In this document: one piece after another, positions 52,745 to 61,666 of the stretch | How positions within the stretch are numbered: position 1 is the stretch's first letter | How the letters are laid out: every line of letters starts with the position of its first letter | Source of the DNA: CAYZQH01 sp050300015 | GTDB taxonomy: Bacteria; Pseudomonadota; Gammaproteobacteria; Pseudomonadales; Cellvibrionaceae | Length of the DNA: 64,000 nt | Assembly (NCBI GenBank): GCA_050300015.1 | Contig: JBNKWZ010000015.1 | Location: 174,528-238,527 of the forward strand | Reading direction: 5' to 3' | Program-made: the position numbers and the translations under genes | The notes under the pieces: model-generated | What the model was told of the DNA's origin: nothing | The model's database searches: none | What the model saw: the letters and a program-made list of their open reading frames with translations, nothing else

Positions 52745-55405
52745 TTAGTCTGCACTTTTTAAGCTTTTTGAAGCCATTTCAAATACATCTTTTGACAAGC
52801 CTGGGTGTGCCAAAATTTCGGTTAATGCCGCATGCATCATGTCTTGACGTCGCTTATCAAAGCGTTTCCATCGTGACAGAGGTGTAACCAAGCGTGCTGC
52901 AATTTGAGGGTTCTTATCATTTAATCCAATAATTTGTTGCTTCAAAAAATCGTAGCCTTTGCCATCGATACGATGAAAATTAACCGGATTTTGATTGCAA
53001 AATACACCCACCACACTGCGGATCTTATTCGGGTTATTGCCATCGTATGCGGGGTGCTGCAACAATTTTTCAACCTCATTCAGCGCTGACGCTGTTGGAC
53101 ACGATGCCTGAACACCAAACCACTGGTTCATAACTAGAGGTTCGGCACTCCATTGTTGATAAAATCGACTAATCGCCTCTTCTCTTAATCCACTGATGGT
53201 TGAGTTCTCTGAGTGCACCAAGCATCTAAACGCCACATGAACGTCACTCATAACCTTGCTGCTCTCAAATTGGTGCCAGCAGGCTTTTATAATCTCTGCA
53301 TCATCCAACAACATGAGATAATCCAGGCACACATTTTTTAAGCTGCGCATAGCAATAACACGAGCCGTAAAACCCGTCATGGACTGCAAAGCCTCACTCA
53401 GTGACGTGTAGGTACTCCACAACATAGGACGCAGTGCCAAGGCTATTTGTCCACGTAATGCCTTCCTCGCCGCGTGTACACCGTCCACATCTGCCACTGC
53501 CAAGTTGTCTGACAAATAATTTTCGCCCGGCAGCTGTAAAATTAGAGCGATCATAGCAGGGTCAACTTGGGATTGGCTTAAGAGATTCTTAAACCCTTGA
53601 ATCAATGGCAAATGCGCATCAACAGGCATGCCTTCTCGAATCTGACCAATACTGTGTATCGCCAATTTTTCACTGGCGTCCCACTTGCAAAAGCCGTCCT
53701 CTTCAGTACTTAGCAGGCGCAGTAAATCGGCTTCTGTATACTGAACATCCAACTTCACTGGCGCAGAGAAACCTCGTAAAAGCGCGGGCACGGGTCGCTC
53801 TGATACGCCGCTGAACACCACCGAATGTTCAGCTGAATGCAGCGTCACCACGCCTTCAGTTGCCCCCCTGGATTGAAACTCTGGCGCGTTACTGTGCAAC
53901 GTTAAATTTGCCTGTTGTCCCACCAGACCCATCACCACAGGAATAACAAATGGCAACTTATCTGTAGCGCTCATCTCTGGCGTAGAAGCACAGGTTTGTT
54001 TGAAGTTGAGCGTATAGGTCTGTGCAGCCTCGTCAAAGAGGCCAGTCACCGATAAAAGGGGGGTACCGGCCTGACGATACCACGTCATAAATGGCGTAAA
54101 GTCGTAAGCGGATACCTCGGTCATGGCGTCAATAAAATCTTCAATCGTTGCTGCACGGCCGTCGTTTTTCTCAAAATAGAGGTCGCTGCCTTTACGAAAA
54201 GCTTCATCGCCAATCAGTGTGCGTATCATACGCACCACTTCTGCACCTTTTTCGTAAACGGTCAAAGTGTAGAAATTGGATATTTCAATGTAACTTTCAG
54301 GTCTCACGGGGTGTGCCATGGGGCCTGCATCCTCAGCGAACTGCAATGACCGCAGTAATTGCACGTCCTCGACACGTTTAACCGTACGTGAGCCCATATC
54401 CGCTGAGAATTCCTCATCGCGAAATACGGTAAAGCCTTCTTTCAGACTCAGCTGGAACCAATCTCGACAGGTGACGCGGTTACCCGACCAATTGTGAAAA
54501 TATTCGTGTGCAATAACCCCTTCCACACGCTGATAACCGTCATCCGTTGTGGTTTCCGGGCTGGCCAATACACAGGACGTATTAAAAATATTGAGGCCTT
54601 TGTTTTCCATAGCCCCCATATTGAAGTCATCCACAGCTACGATCATATAGATGTCTAAATCATATTCACGCCCGTATGTTTCTTCATCCCAACGCATGGC
54701 TTCCTTGAGAGAATTCATTGCGTGTTCGCATTTATTCACATCCTTTTCTTCAACATAGATTTCGATGGCTACCTTGCGATTAGATTGCGTGACAAACTCT
54801 CCCTCAACACAAGCAAGATTACCTGCCACCAAAGCAAACAAATAACTGGGCTTTGGAAAAGGGTCATACCAAATAGCCCTGTGGCGCCCTTCGTCCAATT
54901 GAATGCGATCCATGCAGTTACCATTGGAAAGTAAAACCGGAAAAGTACTGCTATCCGCCTCAATCGAAACCGTATAAACACTCAACACATCGGGCCGATC
55001 CAAAAAATAGGTAATTTTTCGAAACCCTTCTGCCTCACACTGCGTACAGTACATCGTACGAGACCGATACAGCCCCTCCAAGGACGTATTCGATTGAGGG
55101 TATATTTTTGTGACCACCTCTAAACTGAACTGATCGGGCACATCAAATAAAGTTAAACACTCTGGGCCTTCGCAATAACACGAAGGCTCCAGCGCAATAC
55201 CATTTATCGCAATCGATTTTAACTCTAACTCACAGCCATCAAGCACTAGGGGTTCGCTGTGATGACCATTACGCTCAACATTGATTACCGAGTGAACCAA
55301 TGTATGGTCTTCAAACAGTTGGAATTTGAGATGCGTTTTAGGGAGTTTAAAATTCGGGGGACGATAATCTTTCAGGTGAATGGCTTGTGGAGTTTCTGTA
55401 TTCAT
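52745..55405 (-). CDS. pepN: Aminopeptidase N
   Basis: 886-aa M1-family zinc aminopeptidase that degrades peptides in the cytoplasm. The GAMENKGLN exopeptidase motif, zinc motif VIAHEYFHNWSGNRVTCRDW with the downstream glutamate in LKEGFTVF, and the C-terminal helical domain are all present. Length matches E. coli PepN (870 aa). The start at 55405 has a GAGGA site. It lies 45 bases after the DUF1315 gene. Confidence 0.97.
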   Translation of the reverse strand: MNTETPQAIHLKDYRPPNFKLPKTHLKFQLFEDHTLVHSVINVERNGHHSEPLVLDGCELELKSIAINGIALEPSCYCEGPECLTLFDVPDQFSLEVVTKIYPQSNTSLEGLYRSRTMYCTQCEAEGFRKITYFLDRPDVLSVYTVSIEADSSTFPVLLSNGNCMDRIQLDEGRHRAIWYDPFPKPSYLFALVAGNLACVEGEFVTQSNRKVAIEIYVEEKDVNKCEHAMNSLKEAMRWDEETYGREYDLDIYMIVAVDDFNMGAMENKGLNIFNTSCVLASPETTTDDGYQRVEGVIAHEYFHNWSGNRVTCRDWFQLSLKEGFTVFRDEEFSADMGSRTVKRVEDVQLLRSLQFAEDAGPMAHPVRPESYIEISNFYTLTVYEKGAEVVRMIRTLIGDEAFRKGSDLYFEKNDGRAATIEDFIDAMTEVSAYDFTPFMTWYRQAGTPLLSVTGLFDEAAQTYTLNFKQTCASTPEMSATDKLPFVIPVVMGLVGQQANLTLHSNAPEFQSRGATEGVVTLHSAEHSVVFSGVSERPVPALLRGFSAPVKLDVQYTEADLLRLLSTEEDGFCKWDASEKLAIHSIGQIREGMPVDAHLPLIQGFKNLLSQSQVDPAMIALILQLPGENYLSDNLAVADVDGVHAARKALRGQIALALRPMLWSTYTSLSEALQSMTGFTARVIAMRSLKNVCLDYLMLLDDAEIIKACWHQFESSKVMSDVHVAFRCLVHSENSTISGLREEAISRFYQQWSAEPLVMNQWFGVQASCPTASALNEVEKLLQHPAYDGNNPNKIRSVVGVFCNQNPVNFHRIDGKGYDFLKQQIIGLNDKNPQIAARLVTPLSRWKRFDKRRQDMMHAALTEILAHPGLSKDVFEMASKSLKSAD

Positions 55406-55450
55406 TGCGTCCTCGAAGTGCACAGCACTTAGGCGTTGCGTTGATAAGCG

Positions 55451-55705
55451 TTATTGCCACTTGATGGGAGTGGTCGGTTCTTGTTCGGGCGGTTCACAAG
55501 CCGTGGTTTTCGGCGGTACATACCCTGTTCTTTCGTGTTCGGGGAGGTTCTGATGCTCGTAAGCGATCACGGCCTGTAGACAAGTTTCCAGCTGTTGAGA
55601 TGTCAGTAACCTGCCATCAGGCCATTTTCTCAACTCAATGGCAGTCTTAAATTTTTGGACGATCTCAGGGGTGATGTTTGCCAGTATTGGATCTAGAGTG
55701 TTCAT
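55451..55705 (-). CDS. yeaC: DUF1315 (YeaC-like) protein
   Basis: 84-aa cytoplasmic protein with the family pattern ITPEIVQKFKTAIELRKWPDG and VIAYEHQNLPEHERTGYV, then a Pro/Glu-rich tail. Its ATG overlaps the stop of the rhomboid gene (ATGA), implying coupling. Function unknown. Confidence 0.9.
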   Translation of the reverse strand: MNTLDPILANITPEIVQKFKTAIELRKWPDGRLLTSQQLETCLQAVIAYEHQNLPEHERTGYVPPKTTACEPPEQEPTTPIKWQ

Positions 55706-56544
55706 GAGGTTTTCCTCTTCACAGGCAGAAGATATCCGATCAGGATACCTACGACAAAACCGCCTATATGCGCACCATTGGTCATCTGCACACCAAATAA
55801 TTTATTGACAATATCAGTCATGCTAATTAACGCCCATATTCCAGTAATCACATAGATCGCCACAGGCATTTTTAGCACTGGACTCTTGGTGCGCCAGGAA
55901 AGCACGCCCAACAACCCCAAAAAGCCAAATGCCGCACCAGACAGACCTCCAAATAATGCTGATTTTGAATACCAATATTCAATAAAATTGGATACTTGAA
56001 CGATAAGCACAAACAAAAAAAGGTACGCCACTTTCCCAAAAAACAATTCCAGTCGACGCCCGAGCTCCCAAATAGCCAGGCTCGTAAAAATGATATGAAT
56101 AGCACTAAAATGCAAAAAGGCTGGTGTGACCAATCGCCACCACTGACCACTGAGAATCACACTGTTTTCAAATGAATGCGGCACTACACCATTACCGCTC
56201 ACATCATATTCTACGTAGCTTAAAAACCGAATGACCTCTAGGCCAGGGTCAAACCGGGCAATGAGATACCCCACCACACCCAGGCCAATAATGGCCATGG
56301 TAACCGGCCAGCTTTTCATCCGGACCCAGATGGGGTCTACCTCTTCTCCGTCGTGCTCGTCACCATGTAGCTTTGCCAAGAACCGCCTGACTTTATCCGC
56401 CTGAGCTTCGGCGACCCAAAGGGCCTGCCCATCCTCTGAGCGCTCTATTCGATAACTGATGCCGTGCTCGGTAAAGTGCACTAACAAAGGTGCCAGATTA
56501 TAGCCGTCTGTGAAGGACGCCACTTCTATATAATCACTGGTCAT
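55702..56544 (-). CDS. Rhomboid protease, GlpG-like
   Basis: 280-aa protein. A cytoplasmic N-terminal domain (residues 1-75, SDYIEVASFTDGYNLAPLLV) precedes six membrane helices. Ser202 in GGLSGAAFGFLG and His259 in NGAHIGGFVVG form the catalytic dyad. The loop WWRLVTPAFLHFSAIHIIFTS carries His150, but the usual Asn four residues later is Thr154, which may alter the oxyanion hole. It heads a rhomboid-yeaC-pepN group. Activity is likely but the substitution deserves notice. Confidence 0.9.
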   Translation of the reverse strand: MTSDYIEVASFTDGYNLAPLLVHFTEHGISYRIERSEDGQALWVAEAQADKVRRFLAKLHGDEHDGEEVDPIWVRMKSWPVTMAIIGLGVVGYLIARFDPGLEVIRFLSYVEYDVSGNGVVPHSFENSVILSGQWWRLVTPAFLHFSAIHIIFTSLAIWELGRRLELFFGKVAYLFLFVLIVQVSNFIEYWYSKSALFGGLSGAAFGFLGLLGVLSWRTKSPVLKMPVAIYVITGIWALISMTDIVNKLFGVQMTNGAHIGGFVVGILIGYLLPVKRKTS

Positions 56545-56598
56545 TTTTCAATCCAGCCACCCATTGTGGGTTTTCGATAATTGTTGCCCACGCGTTTG

Positions 56599-57576
56599 TT
56601 ATTCTGGATCCACATAAACCCATACAAATTTCTCTTCACTTAATTGAGTTTCGCCATCGTATTGGTAAGCCACCAAGCGCCCATATTTTACCGCGCTGTA
56701 GTCCAAACAGGCTAAATTATTACGCAATGGCCTAGGTTTACCCTGCAGCCAATAATGCCCGACAAATACCGGCGGAGCCTCCGTTGGATAGTGCAACAGT
56801 TGCTCGTGCTCAGCGTCAGATAAAGGTAGGCGAGCAATTTCTTCTGGTAGAGGATCCGGTTGAAACACCACATCACGATAGCATTTAGGGCCTTTTGACC
56901 AAAACTTCGTTCGGAACACTTCTCGCTTGTAACCATCTTTACTGGTTAAGGTAACCCCTTCGGGTAGGCTCAGATCGGTTCCCCTGGTTAAACGATCCAT
57001 AAACTGGCCAGCAAACGATTGTTTGTCGCGAGAGGCGATGATAAAGGATTCATCTACAGTGTTACGCCCATACTCCACCTTAAAACGCTCTATAAGTGCC
57101 TGATCCCAACACGCATGTACCGCTCGGAAACCGGTCAACTCCACAAATAGAGGCAAGGTTTTGAACCACTCAAGAAACATGCGCCACTCCTCTGGAAAGC
57201 TCGCGAACTGTTCCAAAGTTTCGGCAATTAAACGGTTGTGTCGCGGGGTATGTTCGCGCAGATAGGGCGAACCTTTGCCCTCCGTACGGGTGGTGTACCC
57301 AATGGCGTTGTACTCGTGATTACCCATCAAGCAGATTGCAACGCCGGCATCCGTCATGTTTTTCACAATATGCAGTGCTTCGCGAATATGGGGGCCTCTA
57401 TCGACCACATCCCCCAGAAAAAGCGCGTGTCGACTGGGATGCCGATACACATTAGACTCTAAGCGGTACCCCAAACGCTCCAACAGCTTGGCTAAGGTCT
57501 CGGCGCAGCCATGGATATCACCGATAATGTCGTAACCTGCGGGGGATGCTAGGTTTTCTTCGTACACCTTATTCAC
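56599..57576 (-). CDS. Metallophosphoesterase of the PPP/ApaH-like group
   Basis: 325 aa from the chosen GTG. Calcineurin-like motifs are in order: IIGDIHGCAETL, FLGDVVDRGPH, LMGNHEYNAIG, and later VFVGHYWLQG. This is the pattern of serine/threonine phosphatases and diadenosine tetraphosphatases; the substrate cannot be told. The open frame reaches 57633 with a TTG inside nadK; the GTG at 57576, 5 bases past the nadK stop, seems more natural, but no start has a good ribosome site. Probably co-transcribed with nadK. Confidence 0.87.
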   Translation of the reverse strand: MNKVYEENLASPAGYDIIGDIHGCAETLAKLLERLGYRLESNVYRHPSRHALFLGDVVDRGPHIREALHIVKNMTDAGVAICLMGNHEYNAIGYTTRTEGKGSPYLREHTPRHNRLIAETLEQFASFPEEWRMFLEWFKTLPLFVELTGFRAVHACWDQALIERFKVEYGRNTVDESFIIASRDKQSFAGQFMDRLTRGTDLSLPEGVTLTSKDGYKREVFRTKFWSKGPKCYRDVVFQPDPLPEEIARLPLSDAEHEQLLHYPTEAPPVFVGHYWLQGKPRPLRNNLACLDYSAVKYGRLVAYQYDGETQLSEEKFVWVYVDPE

Positions 57577-57581
57577 TGCCG

Positions 57582-58475
57582 CTACAACAGGTGTCCCCCC
57601 ATATGAGATGCCCAACCCAACTTTGAGCGACAAACCTCGTAAAAATCGTGATCTTCCGGATGGATAAGCCGCACAGCCTCTGGCTTTTTCTTGACAATAA
57701 TTTCATCACCCGGCTGGGTTTCCAAATGTGTTTGGCCATCGCAAGTCACATGTGGGTTGATCTCGCGCTGGTCGCCCACCAAAACCTTGATTTCAGATGC
57801 TCCATGAACCACTATCGGACGACTACTCAAGGTGTGTGGATTAAGTGGCACCAAGGCAATGGCGTCCAAATCGGGGTGCATAATGGGACCGCCAACACTC
57901 AAGGCATAAGCTGTGGAGCCTGTCGGCGTTGAAATAATCAAGCCGTCGGAGCGCTGGCGGTACACAAATTCATCGTTGATGTAGAGCTCGAACTCAATCA
58001 TGCGGATATGCTGGCCCGGGTGTAACACCACGTCGTTTAACGCACTCCCTTCCCCCTCTTGGCACCCGTCGCGCATCACCTTCATTTCCAATAGAAATCG
58101 ATATTCCGACAAGTAGTGGCCCGCCAATACGGGGCCCACTTTTCGCTCAATCTCTTCGGGTGATATATCCGTTAAAAAGCCCAGCCGACCTCGGTTAATA
58201 CCCAAAAGCGGTACACCTTTTTCACACATGGCACGAGCACTGCTCAAAAGGCTACCGTCCCCCCCCACCACAATGGCAAGATCAGACTGCTCCGCCATTT
58301 CATCTCGTGTTAGTACGGGTAGACGGTGCGGGTTCGGCATGGCAGCGGTGGTTTCTTGGTCTAAATAGATTTCAACCCCCTGCTTTTGCAAGAAGAGAAT
58401 CAAACGTTGTAGTGAATAATAAGCGGATTCACTACCAATACGCCCAAGCAAACCAATGCGCGCAAATTGACTCAT
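57582..58475 (-). CDS. nadK: NAD kinase
   Basis: 297-aa cytoplasmic enzyme phosphorylating NAD to NADP. The diagnostic IVVGGDGSLLSSAR and GINRGRLGFLTDI motifs, SPTGSTAYALSVGGPI-type motif (here STPTGSTAYALSVGGP) and PLNPHTLSSRPIV are present. Length equals the proteobacterial norm. The ATG is divergent from the DUF1853 gene, 83 bases away. Confidence 0.97.
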   Translation of the reverse strand: MSQFARIGLLGRIGSESAYYSLQRLILFLQKQGVEIYLDQETTAAMPNPHRLPVLTRDEMAEQSDLAIVVGGDGSLLSSARAMCEKGVPLLGINRGRLGFLTDISPEEIERKVGPVLAGHYLSEYRFLLEMKVMRDGCQEGEGSALNDVVLHPGQHIRMIEFELYINDEFVYRQRSDGLIISTPTGSTAYALSVGGPIMHPDLDAIALVPLNPHTLSSRPIVVHGASEIKVLVGDQREINPHVTCDGQTHLETQPGDEIIVKKKPEAVRLIHPEDHDFYEVCRSKLGWASHMGGHLL

Positions 58476-58558
58476 AGGGAAGCCCCGTGGTTGAAAAGCC
58501 CATTATCGTTGAATCATCACCCTAACAGCAAATCCGGCCGCGGTGGTATAGTGCACTC

Positions 58559-59461
58559 ATGTTCAAAAACCCTGACCGTGTACTGCCGCAAGATACCCTC
58601 CAGGACTTACATTGGCTGATAGACCCAAGCACGGACATGGTCACCTCGATTCCCCCTTATGAGCGCTTTCCACTGTCTTCGAGCGCCCCCTTCAAGCGGT
58701 GGTTAGCCGAATTAAGCGTTCAGAGCATCGAACAACAAGCCTTACTCCCTCTCCCCAAAAGCCACCGCATTGGGCACCTATTCGAAAACTTGGTCGAGCT
58801 TTATTGTCGAAAAATGCACACGTTCCACCCAGAGGACTTTAAAGCGTTACGGCGAAACGTTCCAATCTATGAAGACCGGCCCAAAGGCCGTGTGACCTTG
58901 GGCGAATTGGATTTTACCTACCGCAACGTGACGCACCATTTCCACCTTGAAGTGGCTGTAAAATTCTATATGGCCTACAATGGCCCCAACGGGTGGCAAT
59001 GGCTCGGTCCCAACAGCCACGACAGTCTAGAGACCAAAGTCCAACGTCTTGCCTGCCACCAGCTGCCAATATCGGAAAAGCTCACCCCCCACCCCAACCC
59101 TTTGCGTCGTCAATTTTGGGTAAAAGGCGCACTGTTTCAACCCTGGCAAGCCGCACCCGCGCCCTTACCCGATTTCGTCAACCCAGAGGTTGCCAGTCAC
59201 TTTTGGTTAAAACAAGCGCAACTTGCAGATTTCTTGGCGCGCAACCACAAATCTCGATTTTCGCTTTTGGCCAAAAGGCATTGGCTAAGCGGTCTAGGTA
59301 GTATTGGGACTATAAGCGCCACGGCACCACTGACCGACCTACCACAACACCCTTTTATGCTCGCGGCCACTCATTCTGTAAACCCTGTGCGTATTATGGT
59401 GGTGCCCAACCATTGGCCAGGTGAACAAGCAACGAATGGGGGCACTACTGAATCTCGATAA
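58559..59461 (+). CDS. DUF1853 family protein
   Basis: 300-aa cytoplasmic protein of a family with no settled function. The central part holds GELDFTYR (Asp118) and HLEVAVKFY (Glu131, Lys135), an arrangement like the core of PD-(D/E)XK nucleases, together with FENLVELYC near residue 76. I infer a nuclease-like fold; activity is not demonstrated. Divergent from nadK. Confidence 0.85.
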   Translation: MFKNPDRVLPQDTLQDLHWLIDPSTDMVTSIPPYERFPLSSSAPFKRWLAELSVQSIEQQALLPLPKSHRIGHLFENLVELYCRKMHTFHPEDFKALRRNVPIYEDRPKGRVTLGELDFTYRNVTHHFHLEVAVKFYMAYNGPNGWQWLGPNSHDSLETKVQRLACHQLPISEKLTPHPNPLRRQFWVKGALFQPWQAAPAPLPDFVNPEVASHFWLKQAQLADFLARNHKSRFSLLAKRHWLSGLGSIGTISATAPLTDLPQHPFMLAATHSVNPVRIMVVPNHWPGEQATNGGTTESR

Positions 59462-59532
59462 AATGGGGCTGTCTCTCCTACGGCTGCCGGTTAAGAAAGA
59501 CCGTCGGATTAAAACCGCCGCAGCTTTACATT

Positions 59533-60657
59533 TTATTCTCGAACAACCTGTCCATCAGCCAAAACGTAATTGAAGTCGTTGACCAGTTGATACTGCATAC
59601 CCGCACCCACGATGCCATCACGTAAGGTCACAGCCTGAAAACCTTGTTCAGCTAACAAAAACGCCGCGGCCTTGCTACGCCGCCCGGTATCACAATACAC
59701 AACATAGGTGGTTGAAGGTCGGAGTAAACGCTGCTTCAAGCCTAATAAATGTAAGGGAATATTGACCGCCATAGAAAGATGGCCGCTCTCGTATTCTTCT
59801 TGGGTGCGTACATCGATCAGAACAGGCATGTCACTGAACCGAGCCATATCTTCTTCGGTAATTTCTTCAATCTTGGGCTCTTGCAGTAACGTTTTAAAAT
59901 CATTTAAATTCAAACGCATTAAAACGCCGTACGATTTCATTGTCACGGTGGCATTACGTACCGTCTCGTACACCAATGCATCCTCTCCAAAACAGCGACC
60001 TGGACCAATGTCAGCAATGACAATCGTGTCATCATCAGTATCGTTATGGGTTACTTCGGCGTCCCCTTCCTTAATGAAGTAACAGCAATCTCCAATCTCG
60101 CCTTCTCGAATAATCACTTCGCCCGCCTCCACTTCGACGGGCGTCATTTTAGCCAGTATTTTTTGGGCATTGATCGGGGGTACCTTATAAAACAAATTTG
60201 AATTGAGAACGGTTCCAATCCAATCCATATCCTCATCAAAATCTCTCTGTACACTCAGAATACTCAGCAGGTATTCAGAAATCTGACTCCAACTTAAAAT
60301 CCTATCAAGTTCGGCAGAGTCTATTTCCAGAACCGTAGCATCTGTTTTGGCAACACAAGTACTTTGCCTAGGCAATTCTTCTCCAATAGGATTCGCATCG
60401 CCATCACCCGCACGAATTAGCTCAATATAGCCCGAGGCGTACTTTGTTTTCAGGTGACCACTCAACAAATAGAAGTGCTTACGCTCCACATCGCCTTTCT
60501 TGAACAACGTGTCACCCGCACAAAGAAACTGCATCTTCGCATTTTTCAGAAGATATTCCAAAAAGCCTCTTTTCATGGAGCTTAATGGTACTAAGGTCTG
60601 TGCGATTTTGTAGGTCTCACCCAGAAAATCTATATTTTTAGCAAGTTCAGCGTTCAT
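59533..60657 (-). CDS. Cyclic-nucleotide-binding and rhodanese domain protein
   Basis: 374-aa cytoplasmic protein with three modules: a first cNMP-binding barrel (residues about 20-140, degenerate), a second with a fuller pattern (EVIIREGEIGDCCYFIKEGDAE, GRCFGEDALV) at about 150-265, and a C-terminal rhodanese domain (about 275-370) with active-site Cys322 in VYCDTGRRSKAA. The combination suggests nucleotide-controlled sulfur transfer or persulfide sensing, but no substrate is known. The start at 60657 has a GAGG site. It lies 7 bases after the PLP enzyme gene. Confidence 0.9.
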   Translation of the reverse strand: MNAELAKNIDFLGETYKIAQTLVPLSSMKRGFLEYLLKNAKMQFLCAGDTLFKKGDVERKHFYLLSGHLKTKYASGYIELIRAGDGDANPIGEELPRQSTCVAKTDATVLEIDSAELDRILSWSQISEYLLSILSVQRDFDEDMDWIGTVLNSNLFYKVPPINAQKILAKMTPVEVEAGEVIIREGEIGDCCYFIKEGDAEVTHNDTDDDTIVIADIGPGRCFGEDALVYETVRNATVTMKSYGVLMRLNLNDFKTLLQEPKIEEITEEDMARFSDMPVLIDVRTQEEYESGHLSMAVNIPLHLLGLKQRLLRPSTTYVVYCDTGRRSKAAAFLLAEQGFQAVTLRDGIVGAGMQYQLVNDFNYVLADGQVVRE

Positions 60658-60664
60658 TCGAACC

Positions 60665-61645
60665 TCAGTTATCGACTGACTCACACACAGACTGCATCCC
60701 ACCTGTGTGCAGTATCAACAATTTTTCATTCGCGGGTATAAGACCTTTTTGCAAATAATCGGCCAGTGCCCAGAACAATTTCGCCGTATAGACATGATCT
60801 AAAGGTAAGCCCGTTTCGGCCTCAAACTGGGCAATAAATTCTTTAAGTGCTGCCGGGTTCTTTGCATACCCTCCACAATGATAGTCGGTTTCCAATGACC
60901 ACAAAGGAAATAAGGCGTTAAACCGTTCACTGATTGGCACGCTGGCTTGCGCCAAAGTCAAAACATTGGCTTTAAAGTCATCCAATTCAGATGCAGTCCC
61001 TTTTAATGCCAAAACTCCGTGAACAGATATGGGCCGGCATACTGCCGACAATGCACCGGCGAGGGTTCCTCCGGTGCCACTTGCCAGCCAAAGCTGCGTC
61101 GGCTCCCATGGGCTCATGGCCACAGCCGTGCGCACCCATTGCTGACAGCCCAAGACCCCTAAATCATCAGCACCGCCTTCAGGCACCAGATAAAACGCGC
61201 CAAAGCGTTTATGAAGCGTCGCTATAAAAGCTTCCGTCATTTTATTTCGATACGCTTCTCGACTGACAAAATGTAAGTGCATACCATGGCGCATAGCACG
61301 CTTGAGAGTAACGCTAAGCGCCCGCGGCATTTCGCCACGAATCACCCCTATGGTAGGTCGTTGAAGTTGATACCCAACTGCCGCAACCGCACAAATATGA
61401 TTCGAATAGGCACCACCAAAGGTCAACAATGGCACATCAGCGCTTTGCTGCCAGCGATTGAGGTGTAAAATTAATTTGTAGAATTTATTGCCACCCAAAT
61501 AGGGATGTAACAGGTCTTCTCGCTTAACTACGATTTCGACACCCGCATTTTGCGCCGTGGACCAATGGAGCCGCTGCACCGGCGCCAGACTCGCTATGGC
61601 CTCAGTGGACAGCCTGAGCCAGTCATTCGGTAGTAAATAAGTCAT
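60665..61645 (-). CDS. PLP-dependent enzyme, ACC deaminase / D-cysteine desulfhydrase family
   Basis: 326-aa fold-type II PLP enzyme. REDLLHPYLGGNKFYKL carries the PLP-lysine region, FGGAYSNHICAVAA the conserved Ser/Asn loop, and LASGTGGTLAGAL the phosphate cradle. Family members release ammonia from 1-aminocyclopropane-1-carboxylate, or H2S and ammonia from D-cysteine; the sequence alone does not choose. It lies between the coiled-coil gene (21 bases) and the rhodanese gene (7 bases), so a sulfur-linked role is a fair inference. Confidence 0.88.
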   Translation of the reverse strand: MTYLLPNDWLRLSTEAIASLAPVQRLHWSTAQNAGVEIVVKREDLLHPYLGGNKFYKLILHLNRWQQSADVPLLTFGGAYSNHICAVAAVGYQLQRPTIGVIRGEMPRALSVTLKRAMRHGMHLHFVSREAYRNKMTEAFIATLHKRFGAFYLVPEGGADDLGVLGCQQWVRTAVAMSPWEPTQLWLASGTGGTLAGALSAVCRPISVHGVLALKGTASELDDFKANVLTLAQASVPISERFNALFPLWSLETDYHCGGYAKNPAALKEFIAQFEAETGLPLDHVYTAKLFWALADYLQKGLIPANEKLLILHTGGMQSVCESVDN

Positions 61646-61666
61646 GGGGATTTATTCAACTAGAAG

